Notes: a model not told the origin generated them from the sequence alone. Numbered from the stretch's first letter, positions 22,586 to 29,834 are shown. The stretch: 29,834 nucleotides of DNA from Deltaproteobacteria bacterium (GCA_015491585.1 WFVQ01000041.1:1-29834), one strand, 5' to 3'. Program-made: numbers and translations.

Positions 22586-23554
22586 ATGGAGCAGGTCAAG
22601 ATCGTAATCGCCGGGGCGGGGCCGGCTGGCATCGCCACTGCCGTGGAGGCCAAGGAGGCTGGTATCGATCCGGTGGTGGTCTGCGAGAAGGCCGGACACC
22701 TTTGTGACACGGTGGTGACGCTATTCCACGAGGGCAAGAGGGTGGATCCGGTATACCGAAAGGTCAAGGTGGAGCCCAAGGGGCTGCTCTCCTTCGACAC
22801 CGAGTCCAGGGAGGAGTTCCTCGACCGCATGGAGCGGGTGGTTAAGGAGTACGGAATAGATGTGCGGTTCCGGAACGAAGTCCAGAAGATAGAGCGTCAG
22901 GACGACGGGAGCTTCAAGGTCATCACTGGCGGAGGGCTGGAGTTCCAGGCACCAGTAGTAGTGGTGGCCATAGGCATTTTTGGAAAGCCCAACAAGCCCA
23001 GCTATCCGATACCCAAGGAGATCAAGGACAAGGTCTTCTTTGCCCTGCCAAAGAAGCCTATCACTGGCAAGAAGGTGCTAATAGTCGGGGGCGGGGACTC
23101 TGCGGCAGAAGCGGCGTGTTTTCTCGCTAAGGAGAACGAGGCGTTTCTCTCGTACAGGAGAGAGAAGTTCTTCAGGATAAACGAGGTGAACATGTGCGCC
23201 CTGGACGACTACAGCTCAAAGGGGAGCCTGACGCTGATGCTTGGGACCGACATCGAAGGGCTTGAGCCCAAGGATGACAAGGTCCTGGTCCATTTCAAGG
23301 ATGGGCGCGATATGGAGTTTGATGCCGTCTTTTATTTCCTTGGTGGAATGGCGCCATCGACGTTTCTCGAGGGTATAGGCGTGGAATGCGACGGCCGGAA
23401 GCCAAAGGTCGGGCCAGATGGGGAGAGCAACATTCCGGGCCTCTTTCTGGCTGGTGACCTGGTGCTGGACAAGGGCAGCATAATGGGGGCTTTCAACTCA
23501 GCCAAAGATGTTGTGGATGCCATAATCGCAAAATATGGAGACAAGGTGAAATAG
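22586..23554 (+). CDS. FAD/NAD(P)-dependent oxidoreductase, thioredoxin-reductase/YpdA-like
   Basis: Flavoprotein with the two-dinucleotide fold of the low-molecular-weight thioredoxin reductase group. In the 322 residues the FAD-binding GAGPAGIATAVEA opens the protein, the NAD(P)-binding GGGDSAAEAACFLA lies in the middle, and AGDLVLDKGSIMGAFNSAKDVVDAI near the end is the usual FAD contact. A typical CxxC between the two domains is not visible; single cysteines occur, including at LCDTVVTLFHEG. It therefore resembles YpdA or ferredoxin-NADP-reductase-type relatives more than classical TrxB. The start at 22586 is set by AAGGAGGT (22570-22577), 8 bases upstream; the frame is open to 22520. It converges on the putative selenoprotein gene, sharing a terminator hairpin. 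Confidence 0.88.
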   Translation: MEQVKIVIAGAGPAGIATAVEAKEAGIDPVVVCEKAGHLCDTVVTLFHEGKRVDPVYRKVKVEPKGLLSFDTESREEFLDRMERVVKEYGIDVRFRNEVQKIERQDDGSFKVITGGGLEFQAPVVVVAIGIFGKPNKPSYPIPKEIKDKVFFALPKKPITGKKVLIVGGGDSAAEAACFLAKENEAFLSYRREKFFRINEVNMCALDDYSSKGSLTLMLGTDIEGLEPKDDKVLVHFKDGRDMEFDAVFYFLGGMAPSTFLEGIGVECDGRKPKVGPDGESNIPGLFLAGDLVLDKGSIMGAFNSAKDVVDAIIAKYGDKVK

Positions 23555-23555
23555 G

Positions 23556-23578
23556 GATGGGGCCTCAGCGGCCCCATC
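23556..23578 (+). terminator. Shared terminator hairpin between convergent genes
   Basis: GATGGGGCC (23556-23564) pairs perfectly with GGCCCCATC (23570-23578) around loop TCAGC, directly after the flavoprotein stop codon. Plus-strand continuation is TTGTGTC; minus-strand continuation is CCTATTTC. It can serve both convergent genes. Confidence 0.65.
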
Positions 23579-23597
23579 TTGTGTCTCCTCCCTGGGA

Positions 23598-23936
23598 TCA
23601 TTCCCTCTCTTCAGCCCCATGATCTATCAAGATCTTTTCCAGCTCTTCTTCTGAGATGACGCCGTTGCCCGGCCCCTTGTCCCATACAACGGCCTTACCA
23701 TCTATCTTGACCGCTGGCACCGGTTCCCCTTTCTTGATCATCTCCTGGGGAGTCACGATCAGTCTCACCCCTTTCAGGTCGTCGAGCACGCCCACGGCGG
23801 TGTTGAGGTTGGAGCGTCATCTTCCCCCCATTGGCGATCTGACCAGCAGTTCGAGATCGACCGCCATGACGGTGGCCGCAGTGATCATCCCAATCACAAC
23901 GGCCAGTGCCGTGGGTTTCCACCAGCTTTTCTTCAT
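23598..23936 (-). CDS. Candidate selenoprotein: thioredoxin-like protein with in-frame UGA
   Basis: Reading through the TGA at 23817-23819 as selenocysteine gives one 112-residue protein. A signal/anchor leader (MKKSWWKPTALAVVIGMITA and ATVMA) leads into a thioredoxin-like core: strand VDLELLV, then SPMGGR with Sec40, helix RSNLNTAVGVLDDL, strand VRLIV, a probable cis-Pro segment PVPAVKIDGK, and a final helix ISEEELEKIL. The Sec would sit at the second position of a CxxC-type site (GGRU), as in CxxU proteins, but with no first Cys. The start is supported by AGGAGGT 7 bases upstream. Conventional calling would give a 39-residue peptide and a separate 65-residue frame starting at a GTG at 23795. 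A point mutation (Cys to stop) making a pseudogene is the main alternative. Confidence 0.7.
23787..23802 (-). promoter_or_regulatory. Candidate bacterial SECIS hairpin
   Basis: On the mRNA, 21 nt separate the UGA from a GUG loop (23793-23795). The stem is CGCC/GGCG plus two more pairs after a bulged C (arms 23796-23802 and 23787-23792). Bacterial SECIS elements lie at about this distance and often have G at the first loop positions. The stem is short and, being in G+C-rich coding sequence, could arise by chance. Confidence 0.45.
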
Positions 23937-23997
23937 GGCTATACCTCCTGGCTCTTTTATCCATTGTACGCTTTTCTTCATCACCATGCGAGGGTAG

Positions 23998-24042
23998 TTT
24001 TAGAGAGAAACTCCTCGGAAAAAGGGATTTCCTCCTCTAAAA
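23998..24042. promoter_or_regulatory. Imperfect palindrome in the divergent control region
   Basis: TTTTAGAG (23998-24005) and CTCTAAAA (24035-24042) form perfect outer arms; inside them GAAA and TTTC continue the symmetry. It lies between the divergent selenoprotein candidate (start 23936) and dehydrogenase (start 24121), which fits an operator or a hairpin. A TACAAT box (rc of 23963-23968) might be the -10 of the minus-strand gene, but no matching -35 is seen. Confidence 0.45.
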
Positions 24043-24120
24043 TGGTTGATATCATCGTCATGTTCTAAAAGACGGCCTCATGAAGAGGTGGTCGTGATCC
24101 TTTAGGGAAGGAGAAGAAGC

Positions 24121-24978
24121 ATGGAAAAGATAGGGTTTATAGGCATGGGAATCATGGGGAAGCCTATGGCACTAAATGTGTTGGCGGGCGGCTTCCAGGT
24201 AATGGCCTACAACAGGACGGCGGCCAAGGTGAAGCCGCTTGAGGACAGTGGGGCGAAAAGGGCGGGGACACCGGCAGAAGTCGGTCAGTGGGCAGATGAC
24301 GTGATCCTGATGCTGACCGGGCCGGACGCCATCGATGCTGTACTTGAGGGTGAGGATGGGCTGTTCGGAAGGCTCGGGCCGGGTAAGACAGTAATAAACA
24401 TGAGCACTGTCCCTCCCGCTTATACCCGTTCCCTTGGGCAACGTATAGCTAACACCGGGGCGGGGTTCATCGATGCGCCGGTTTCAGGCTCCAAGGTCCA
24501 GGCAGAGCAAGGGATCTTGGTGATATTGGCCGGTGGAGACGAGAATGAGATCCAGGCCAGGGAGAAGTTGTTTGGCTGTATCGGCAAGCAAGTTGTCCAT
24601 TGTGGCCAGGTCGGAGATGGCTCAACGATGAAGATGGTGATCAACCTGCTTCTTGCCGTCATGATGGCCGGGTTTTCTGAGGCCATTGCAATGGGGGAAA
24701 GGTGCGGCCTGGAGACGGAGGCCATTTTGGAGGCGGTGTTGTCAGGAGCAATGGCTTGTCCTCTTTTTAAGATCAAGGGCGAGATGGCTAAAGAGGGAAA
24801 ATTCCCTCCACAGTTCCCCCTGAAGCACATGGAGAAGGACCTTGGATTCATACTCCACACTGCCGAGGAGTGCGGCATACCAATTCCCGTGGGCAGAGAG
24901 GTTTGGAAACGCTTCAATGCGGCCATGCAAAAGGGATTTGGTGACCAGGACTTTGCGGCGGTGAAGCAAATCTATTGA
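24121..24978 (+). CDS. NAD(P)-dependent beta-hydroxyacid dehydrogenase (3-hydroxyisobutyrate dehydrogenase family)
   Basis: Reduces semialdehydes or oxidises beta-hydroxyacids. The 285-residue protein has the Rossmann motif GFIGMGIMGKPMA (5-17), with Asn31-Arg32 after strand 2 suggesting NADP preference, the substrate loop DAPVSGSKVQAEQG (118-131), and the catalytic Lys171 and Asn175 in GDGSTMKMVIN. These are diagnostic of the family. The SGSK variant of the substrate motif and the length recall glyoxylate / succinic semialdehyde reductases, but the substrate is not settled. AAGGAG (24108-24113) lies 7 bases before the ATG. No partner gene is adjacent, so it is probably monocistronic. Confidence 0.92.
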   Translation: MEKIGFIGMGIMGKPMALNVLAGGFQVMAYNRTAAKVKPLEDSGAKRAGTPAEVGQWADDVILMLTGPDAIDAVLEGEDGLFGRLGPGKTVINMSTVPPAYTRSLGQRIANTGAGFIDAPVSGSKVQAEQGILVILAGGDENEIQAREKLFGCIGKQVVHCGQVGDGSTMKMVINLLLAVMMAGFSEAIAMGERCGLETEAILEAVLSGAMACPLFKIKGEMAKEGKFPPQFPLKHMEKDLGFILHTAEECGIPIPVGREVWKRFNAAMQKGFGDQDFAAVKQIY

Positions 24979-25118
24979 CTCGCAATGGAATTGAGCGCGC
25001 ATTTCAGTAAGCTAAAGTTACAAGGATGTTAAAATTGTTTTAGTGTACTAGACTTTTTGGCAGAGGCCTTATATTTTTTGAATATGTGATTGTAAAGGGC
25101 GCTTTTCTTTTGGGGTGA

Positions 25119-28100
25119 ATGGGTTTTGATGTGTTGGATATAGTGGAAAAATTGCCGGAACTGTCCGGGCACGAAGAGTTGCTAAAGGTCCTTTTTCAGG
25201 TCATTCCTGATGTCGTTTGTTTTAAAGACGGTCAGTCCCGTTGGCTCGTTGCCAACAATGCTCTGTTGAAACTTTTTGAACTCCAGGAGGTGGATTGGAG
25301 ATACAAACGTGATTCTGAATTGGCCGAGCTTTCTCCGGCCTTCAGGAATGCCCTGATGGTGTGTCAGGAGAGCGACGAGGAGGCGTGGAACAAGGGCGGT
25401 ATTTGGGACCGCCGGGAGTTTGTCAAGACTCCAGGCGGCGGGATAAGGGCCTTCGATATCTGCAAGATCCCTTTGTATCACTCCGATGGCAGCAGAAAGG
25501 CGCTGGTGGTATATGGCCGCGACATAACTTCCATTGTTAAGATGGAGTTGGAGATGAAGGCATATGCCTGTCAGCTAGAGGCGTTAAATGAGGCGATGCT
25601 GATTGGCTGGCAGGATAAGCCTCTTGCTGTGCGCATTACAAAGATTTTTGAGCGGTTACTCGCTTGCAACTTCCTGGGGAATATAGCCAAGGCGGTATTT
25701 TGGGCATACGATGAGAGAAAAGGGCGTCTTTCTCTTCTTGCCCAGGTCGGTCTAGATATTGGGATGCAGGAACGGTGTTCCACAGTAGAGTTGGCTGAAT
25801 GCCTGTGCGGAACCGCAGCCGTGCAGCGTCAGTTGATGTTTACCACTGATACGGAGCGGGCCCGTTGCATTATACATGATAGTGGAGGGGATTACGGCCG
25901 TTATGCCGTGCCGGTGATGGTTGGCGATGATTTGCTAGGCGTCTTTTGCCTACATCTCTCCACTGGCCACACTGAAGGGGAAGAGGGGAAACATTTTCTC
26001 AAAAGTCTTTCCACTATTCTTGGAAAGATCCTCATGCACGACAGAAGGAGACGAGAGATGGAAGCTCGTCTCAGGAGAAGCCGAATCCATTTAGCCAATG
26101 CCCAGCGTCTGGCAAGAGTGGGTAGTTTTGAATACCGGCCTGAGGAAGGTGTCGCCGTCTGCAGCGAGGAGCTTAAGCGTATCTTATCCCTTGATTTCCA
26201 AGGCGATATCCTGCCCATCTCCCGGCTGCTGGATGCGTTCGAGGCCGGAGACCAGGACCGGCTAAGATCTGCCCTCGACAGAGTCGCCGCCGGTAAGGAA
26301 CCGGTGGCTCTCAATCTGGTTGTAGAGCGCAAAGGAGTGCGTCATGTGCTTCATTGCGAGCTGGCTGTGCTGGGTGATGGTGACGATTGGGTCGTGACAG
26401 GAGTTTTTCAGGATATAACTGGCTTTATCGAGACAGAGACTCAACTTGAGTTGGCCAAGGAGATCTTCGAGAGCAGTATAGAAGGCATTACCATAACCGA
26501 TGCAAAGGGCAACATTATTTCGGTCAATCCTGCATTTACTCGGATTACCGGCTATTCGGCGGAAGAGGTCCTAGGCCAGAATCCCCGTGTGCTAAAGTCC
26601 GATCGCCACGACAAGGAGTTTTACGAGGCCATGTGGCGCACTTTGCTGGAGAAAGGAGAGTGGAGCGGTGAGATTTGGAATAGAAGGAAGAGTGGTGAGG
26701 CATATCCTGAGTGGTTGACCATCAAGGCTATAAAAAATTCAAAGGGAGAGGTTACGAATTATGTTGCCCTTTTCCATGATATGTCTGAGATACACGAAAT
26801 TAAGGAGAATCTGGAGGTCAATGTAAACTACGATGCTGTAACCGGCCTCCCCAACAGGAAGCTTTTCACCGATCTCCTGGGCAAGGTCATAGGACATGCG
26901 GCCATACACGGTGAGAAGTTAGCTGTCATTTCGGTAGACATCGATGACTTCAGGCTGGTTAACGAGGCCATAGGATTTAATGTCGGTGACCAAGTTCTTC
27001 AGGAGATGGCGCGCAGGCTGGCAAGTTGTGTGAGAAAAGACGATATCGTCGGAAGACTGGGAGGCGATGAGTTTGTGGTGGTGATAGCTGATCTCACGGA
27101 GGGAGCCCAGGTGCTGGAGGTGACCAGCCGGATCCTGGAGGCCGTTTCCCGTCCCTTCAAATATAAGGGCAGAGAGATCCGGCTCTCCGTTAGCATGGGG
27201 ATCGCTTTCTATCCTGACGATGGAGTGGATGTTGAGGTGCTTTTAAAGAACGCTGAGATCGCAATGTATCGTTCCAAAGAGGAGGGGAAAAATTCGTTTC
27301 ACATTTTTACTCCTAAGATGAACGAGAAGGTGGTCAGGCGGCTCATATTGGAGGAGAGGCTACACAACGCCCTGCAAAAAGAAGAACTATTTCTTTATTA
27401 CCAGCCGAAGTTGGATCTCCGCAGTGGCAAGGTGGTAGGAGTTGAGGCCCTTTTGCGCTGGATCGATGAGACGGGCGAGCTGGTCCCTCCGGCCGAATTT
27501 ATACGTGTAGCCGAGGAGAGCGGGCTCATCGTGCCTATAGGGGAATGGGTGGTGAAGACCGCGTGCGAGCAACTGTCCGCTTGGCGTGCCCAGGGGCACA
27601 ATGTCTCTTTGGCCGTAAACTTATCCCCCAGACAGTTTAGGAGCAAGGGGCTAGTGCAGCACATAAAGATGCTCCTGGAGTTGCATGCCTTACCTGCTGG
27701 AGCCCTTATAATTGAGGTTACAGAGGGGGTGGTGATGGATGACGAGGAACGCGCAATGGAAGTGATGATGGAATTGAAGGGACTCGGGCTCCAGATTTCC
27801 ATGGACGATTTCGGCACTGGTTATTCCTCCATGTATTACCTCAAGCATTTGCCAATAGACGAGTTGAAGATCGACCGTTCGTTCGTGAGCGGCCTCCCTT
27901 ACAATAAGGATAGCGTTGCCATCACCAAAGCCACGCTTTCACTCTCCAAAAGCCTTGAGCTCAGGAGCGTTGCTGAGGGTGTGGAAAATGGGGAACAGCT
28001 CGCCTTCCTTCGCGGTCTAGGTTGTGATCTCGTGCAGGGGTTTCATGTTGGGCGGCCCATGCCCGCTGACAAAGTGGTGGAGACCTTTACATATTCTCTG

Positions 28101-28121
28101 GGAGATGTGCATGGGATGTGA
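25119..28121 (+). CDS. PAS/GAF-sensing GGDEF-EAL protein (cyclic di-GMP turnover)
   Basis: Cytoplasmic 1000-residue enzyme that can make and/or break the second messenger c-di-GMP. Order of parts: PAS-like (about 20-140), GAF-like (about 165-310), a divergent PAS (about 325-430), a clear PAS (about 448-560), GGDEF (about 570-720), and EAL (about 735-985). The cyclase motif is exactly GGDEF (648-652), with an RxxD inhibitory site five residues before it (Arg639-Asp642). The phosphodiesterase keeps EALLRW (776-781), NLSPRQF, IEVTEG, MDDFGTG, KIDRSFV, AEGVE and QGF. Both halves could therefore be active. No transmembrane segment is seen. No strong Shine-Dalgarno sequence lies before the ATG (GGGGTGA only). 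Its end overlaps the next gene by 11 bases. Confidence 0.95.
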   Translation: MGFDVLDIVEKLPELSGHEELLKVLFQVIPDVVCFKDGQSRWLVANNALLKLFELQEVDWRYKRDSELAELSPAFRNALMVCQESDEEAWNKGGIWDRREFVKTPGGGIRAFDICKIPLYHSDGSRKALVVYGRDITSIVKMELEMKAYACQLEALNEAMLIGWQDKPLAVRITKIFERLLACNFLGNIAKAVFWAYDERKGRLSLLAQVGLDIGMQERCSTVELAECLCGTAAVQRQLMFTTDTERARCIIHDSGGDYGRYAVPVMVGDDLLGVFCLHLSTGHTEGEEGKHFLKSLSTILGKILMHDRRRREMEARLRRSRIHLANAQRLARVGSFEYRPEEGVAVCSEELKRILSLDFQGDILPISRLLDAFEAGDQDRLRSALDRVAAGKEPVALNLVVERKGVRHVLHCELAVLGDGDDWVVTGVFQDITGFIETETQLELAKEIFESSIEGITITDAKGNIISVNPAFTRITGYSAEEVLGQNPRVLKSDRHDKEFYEAMWRTLLEKGEWSGEIWNRRKSGEAYPEWLTIKAIKNSKGEVTNYVALFHDMSEIHEIKENLEVNVNYDAVTGLPNRKLFTDLLGKVIGHAAIHGEKLAVISVDIDDFRLVNEAIGFNVGDQVLQEMARRLASCVRKDDIVGRLGGDEFVVVIADLTEGAQVLEVTSRILEAVSRPFKYKGREIRLSVSMGIAFYPDDGVDVEVLLKNAEIAMYRSKEEGKNSFHIFTPKMNEKVVRRLILEERLHNALQKEELFLYYQPKLDLRSGKVVGVEALLRWIDETGELVPPAEFIRVAEESGLIVPIGEWVVKTACEQLSAWRAQGHNVSLAVNLSPRQFRSKGLVQHIKMLLELHALPAGALIIEVTEGVVMDDEERAMEVMMELKGLGLQISMDDFGTGYSSMYYLKHLPIDELKIDRSFVSGLPYNKDSVAITKATLSLSKSLELRSVAEGVENGEQLAFLRGLGCDLVQGFHVGRPMPADKVVETFTYSLGDVHGM

Positions 28122-28500
28122 ATACCACTTCGACATGGAGCAAAAGGTGTTGTTCCTCAGACGTTACGGCCGAGTTGATGGCCCCGAGCTCCATTCCACA
28201 GTAAAGGAGATAACGGCTCTCCGCCCCTTTGCGGAGATGGACAAATTTCTAATCGACCTGGAAGACGCGGATCTCTCCTGCCTTGATACAAGAGATCTGG
28301 AGAAACATGCCGCCTACGTGGGACAACTTTTTGCCGGAAGGCGGGTCAAGGCCGCAATAATTGCGCCATCTGATCTGGCGTTCGGTCTATCCAGGATGTA
28401 CGAGTTCCTCTCCGCTGTAAGGACTATAATGGTATTCCGCTCCAGAGAGGAAGGTATCAAGTGGCTTGAGATAGAGGACATACAGGGTGCAGGTGGTTGA
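28111..28500 (+). CDS. Small STAS/SpoIIAA-like protein
   Basis: A 129-residue cytoplasmic protein whose pattern resembles the SpoIIAA-like/STAS superfamily: an N-terminal hairpin (EYHFDMEQKVLFLRRYGRVDGPEL), then FLIDLEDADLSCLDT, AAIIAPSDLAFGLSRMYEFL, and a final VFRSREEGIKWL. The assignment rests on this overall layout and is not certain. The start at 28111 is chosen because GGGAG (28100-28104) lies 6 bases upstream; ATG 28105 is also possible. It overlaps the GGDEF-EAL gene by 11 bases, so it is translated with it and may relay or tune its signal. A convergent terminator follows the stop. Confidence 0.75.
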   Translation: MGCEYHFDMEQKVLFLRRYGRVDGPELHSTVKEITALRPFAEMDKFLIDLEDADLSCLDTRDLEKHAAYVGQLFAGRRVKAAIIAPSDLAFGLSRMYEFLSAVRTIMVFRSREEGIKWLEIEDIQGAGG

Positions 28501-28502
28501 GT

Positions 28503-28532
28503 ACGGAAGCCGTTTGGTTTAGCGGCTTCCGT
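28503..28532. terminator. Bidirectional terminator hairpin between convergent genes
   Basis: A perfect 10-bp stem, ACGGAAGCCG (28503-28512) with CGGCTTCCGT (28523-28532), and a 10-base loop. It overlaps the last codons and stop of the minus-strand epimerase. Neither side has a strong T-run, but the position between convergent stops fits a terminator. Confidence 0.65.
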
Positions 28533-29346
28533 TGATAATGTGGTCCAATGCCTCTCCTATCTCGCCATGCCCGTAATCGAATCCGGCATCCATTAGCCGC
28601 CGGGGGACGGCGACCTTGGAGGCCGTAAGGACCGTTGCTCCCTCCCCGAATATGAGGCGCAGGAGCAAGGAGGGGACGGGAATGAACGCAGGCATCCCAA
28701 CGGCCCTGGATAGGGCGGCCGTGAACTCCCTGTTGGTGACGGGCCTGGGGGCCACCGCATTTACCACTCCTGTAATCCGGCGCTCCAACACGAATTTATA
28801 TATCTCCATCAGGTCGTCTATGTGCAGCCAGCTCATCATCATGGAGCCGTCGCCGATAGGGCCGCCAAGGCCCAGCCTGAAGGGGAGGAGCATCTTGCCC
28901 AGCGCTCCGCCCTCCCGGCCCAGGATGATCCCGAATCTGAGCACGGTCACCTCCCTGGAGAAGCGGAAGGCCTCCTCTTCCCACGCCTTGGCGAGGGAAC
29001 CCAGGAAGTCGTCGGCCAGGTGAGGGCAATCCTCGCTGCATTCGGTGTCGTCGGGATAGATGCCCACAGCGGAGGTGGAGATTAGGCGAGGGACATCGCT
29101 CTTCTCCATGGCCTCGACCACCTTCCGGGTGGTACTGATGCGGCTTTCCCACATTAGCCTTTTATGAGAGCCGCTCCACCGTTTCATGATGGGCGCGCCG
29201 GCCAGGTTCACCACCGCGTCCACGCCCCGGAGCTTCCGGTGTATCTCCGCCACCGAGTCTCCCCGCGCCAGGATCACGTGGTCCTTGAAGCGTTCGCGCA
29301 GATGGGTTCCAACAAAGCCGCTGGCCCCGGTTAAGGCTATTTTCAT
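28519..29346 (-). CDS. TIGR01777/SulA-type NAD-dependent epimerase-like protein (YfcH family)
   Basis: Short-chain extended-family protein with a Rossmann fold; related proteins are linked to cell division or sugar nucleotide chemistry, but their reaction is unproven. The 275 residues have the nucleotide loop GASGFVG (8-14), NLAGAPIMKRW, RISTTRKVV, the SAVGIYPDD segment with the Tyr of the family active site, DFLGSLAKAWEEEA, VLRFGIILGREGGALGKML, and a C-terminal SDR-like extension DAGFDYGHGEIGEAL. All are typical of TIGR01777. It starts 2 bases after the argJ stop, with no clear Shine-Dalgarno sequence, so it is probably coupled to it. Its end lies in the shared terminator. Confidence 0.92.
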   Translation of the reverse strand: MKIALTGASGFVGTHLRERFKDHVILARGDSVAEIHRKLRGVDAVVNLAGAPIMKRWSGSHKRLMWESRISTTRKVVEAMEKSDVPRLISTSAVGIYPDDTECSEDCPHLADDFLGSLAKAWEEEAFRFSREVTVLRFGIILGREGGALGKMLLPFRLGLGGPIGDGSMMMSWLHIDDLMEIYKFVLERRITGVVNAVAPRPVTNREFTAALSRAVGMPAFIPVPSLLLRLIFGEGATVLTASKVAVPRRLMDAGFDYGHGEIGEALDHIINGSR

Positions 29347-29348
29347 TT

Positions 29349-29834
29349 CTATGTGCGGTAGTCTGCGTTGATGTGAACGTACTCAGGGGTGAGGTCCGTG
29401 GTGTAGAGCCAGTATTCGCCCTCTCCGACACCGAGGTCGAGCCGCACCTCGAACCTGCTCTCCTGCATAGAACGCGCTGCCTTCTGCTCCGCCTCCTTGC
29501 CTGTGGCCCGTCCATTTTCTACGATCACGGTGTTGTTCACGGCTATGGAGGCCTGCTCTGGAGCCAGGGCCGCGCCGCTCCTGCCCGCGGCGGCCAGTAT
29601 CCTGCCCCAATTGGGATCCTGGCCGTAGAATGCAGTCTTCACCAGTGGAGAGGCCCCGACAGTCCTTGCCACGAGCTCGGCCTCCCGGTGGTTCGCCGCT
29701 CCTGTGACCACCAGTTTCACCACTTTGGTCACGCCCTCTCCGTCCTCGGCTATCTGGAGGGCAAGATCGAGACAGAGCCGGGAGAGCGGCCCTGCCAGTG
29801 CCTCGCCTTCTCCGGGCGGCGACCCTGCCAGACC
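29349..29834 (-). CDS. argJ: Glutamate N-acetyltransferase / amino-acid acetyltransferase, C-terminal part (5' end outside window)
   Basis: Arginine biosynthesis: transfers the acetyl group from acetylornithine to glutamate. Only the C-terminal part of the beta chain is in the window; the frame is open to the right edge. Visible family motifs are AEDGEGVTKVVKLVVTGA (normally DGEGATK), SPLVKTAFYGQDPNWGRILAAAGRSG, and the final YTTDLTPEYVHINADYRT. The autocatalytic Thr lies outside the window. The stop is directly before the epimerase, so the two genes are co-transcribed. Confidence 0.96.
   Translation of the reverse strand, partial: GLAGSPPGEGEALAGPLSRLCLDLALQIAEDGEGVTKVVKLVVTGAANHREAELVARTVGASPLVKTAFYGQDPNWGRILAAAGRSGAALAPEQASIAVNNTVIVENGRATGKEAEQKAARSMQESRFEVRLDLGVGEGEYWLYTTDLTPEYVHINADYRT

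Noticed and set aside
23598..23795. Independent 65-residue gene starting at GTG 23795
   Set aside because: No Shine-Dalgarno sequence precedes the GTG, and the start would remove the first strand of the thioredoxin-like fold. The read-through model explains it better.
23695..23964. 89-codon minus-strand frame overlapping the selenoprotein candidate
   Set aside because: Its start uses an ATG ahead of the ribosome binding site, its composition is Arg/Gly/His-rich like an out-of-frame shadow, and it lacks any fold pattern. The other frame has the ribosome binding site, leader and domain.

Overview
The window looks like a chromosomal segment of an anaerobic bacterium. The best guess is a member of Synergistota. 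This is an inference from the moderately high G+C, the heavy use of ATA (Ile) and AGG (Arg) codons, the mix of genes, and a probable selenoprotein. Nothing in the window proves the phylum, and a deltaproteobacterial or clostridial-type anaerobe cannot be excluded. Almost everything is dense, operon-packed housekeeping DNA. There is no IS element, CRISPR array, prophage or rRNA.

Layout. 1-1653 (+): the C-terminal part of a sigma-54 activator overlapping a family 2 glycosyltransferase. 1864-2593 (-): an HU/IHF-type DNA-binding protein followed by a type IV prepilin, ending at a strong hairpin. 2685-3980 (-): a stand-alone IMP cyclohydrolase and type I 3-dehydroquinase. 4046-9535 (-): a tight run of six genes, ndk, thiL, an Ogt-like alkyltransferase, a YfcE-type phosphoesterase, a hydantoinase/oxoprolinase A-type subunit and a soluble PAS histidine kinase, mostly overlapping or a few bases apart. 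9740-10303 (+): an A+T-richer orphan secreted protein flanked by 14-bp direct repeats, next to tRNA-Leu(UAG) at 10488. 10778-16491 (+): tig-clpP-clpX and then lon from its own promoter, a protein folding and degradation cluster. 16503-20933 (-): gatB, mtnA, a tandem-GAF protein and mreB. 21114-22456 (-): a 57-residue Cys-rich protein, surE and a small basic HTH protein. 22586-23554 (+): a flavoprotein disulfide-reductase-like enzyme. 23598-23936 (-): a small thioredoxin-like gene with an in-frame UGA. 24121-28500 (+): a beta-hydroxyacid dehydrogenase, a 1000-residue PAS/GAF/GGDEF/EAL protein and a coupled STAS-like protein. 28519-29834 (-): argJ (partial) and a TIGR01777-type epimerase.

The most interesting signal is at 23598-23936. 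Two short reading frames on the minus strand lie in the same frame and are separated only by a UGA. The upstream half has a strong ribosome binding site and a hydrophobic leader. The downstream half completes a thioredoxin-like fold, including a Val-Pro-Ala that could be the cis-proline segment. A small hairpin with a G-starting loop lies 21 nt after the UGA, as expected for a bacterial SECIS element. I read this as a probable selenoprotein that ordinary gene calling would miss or truncate. Its convergent neighbour is a thioredoxin-reductase-like flavoprotein without an obvious CxxC, so the two may form a redox pair, although this is speculation.

Other points of interest are an IMP cyclohydrolase without its usual fused transformylase, an inverted repeat inside its promoter, an alkyltransferase that has lost the usual arginine finger, and a dual GGDEF-EAL protein with all main catalytic motifs intact and a translationally coupled small partner.
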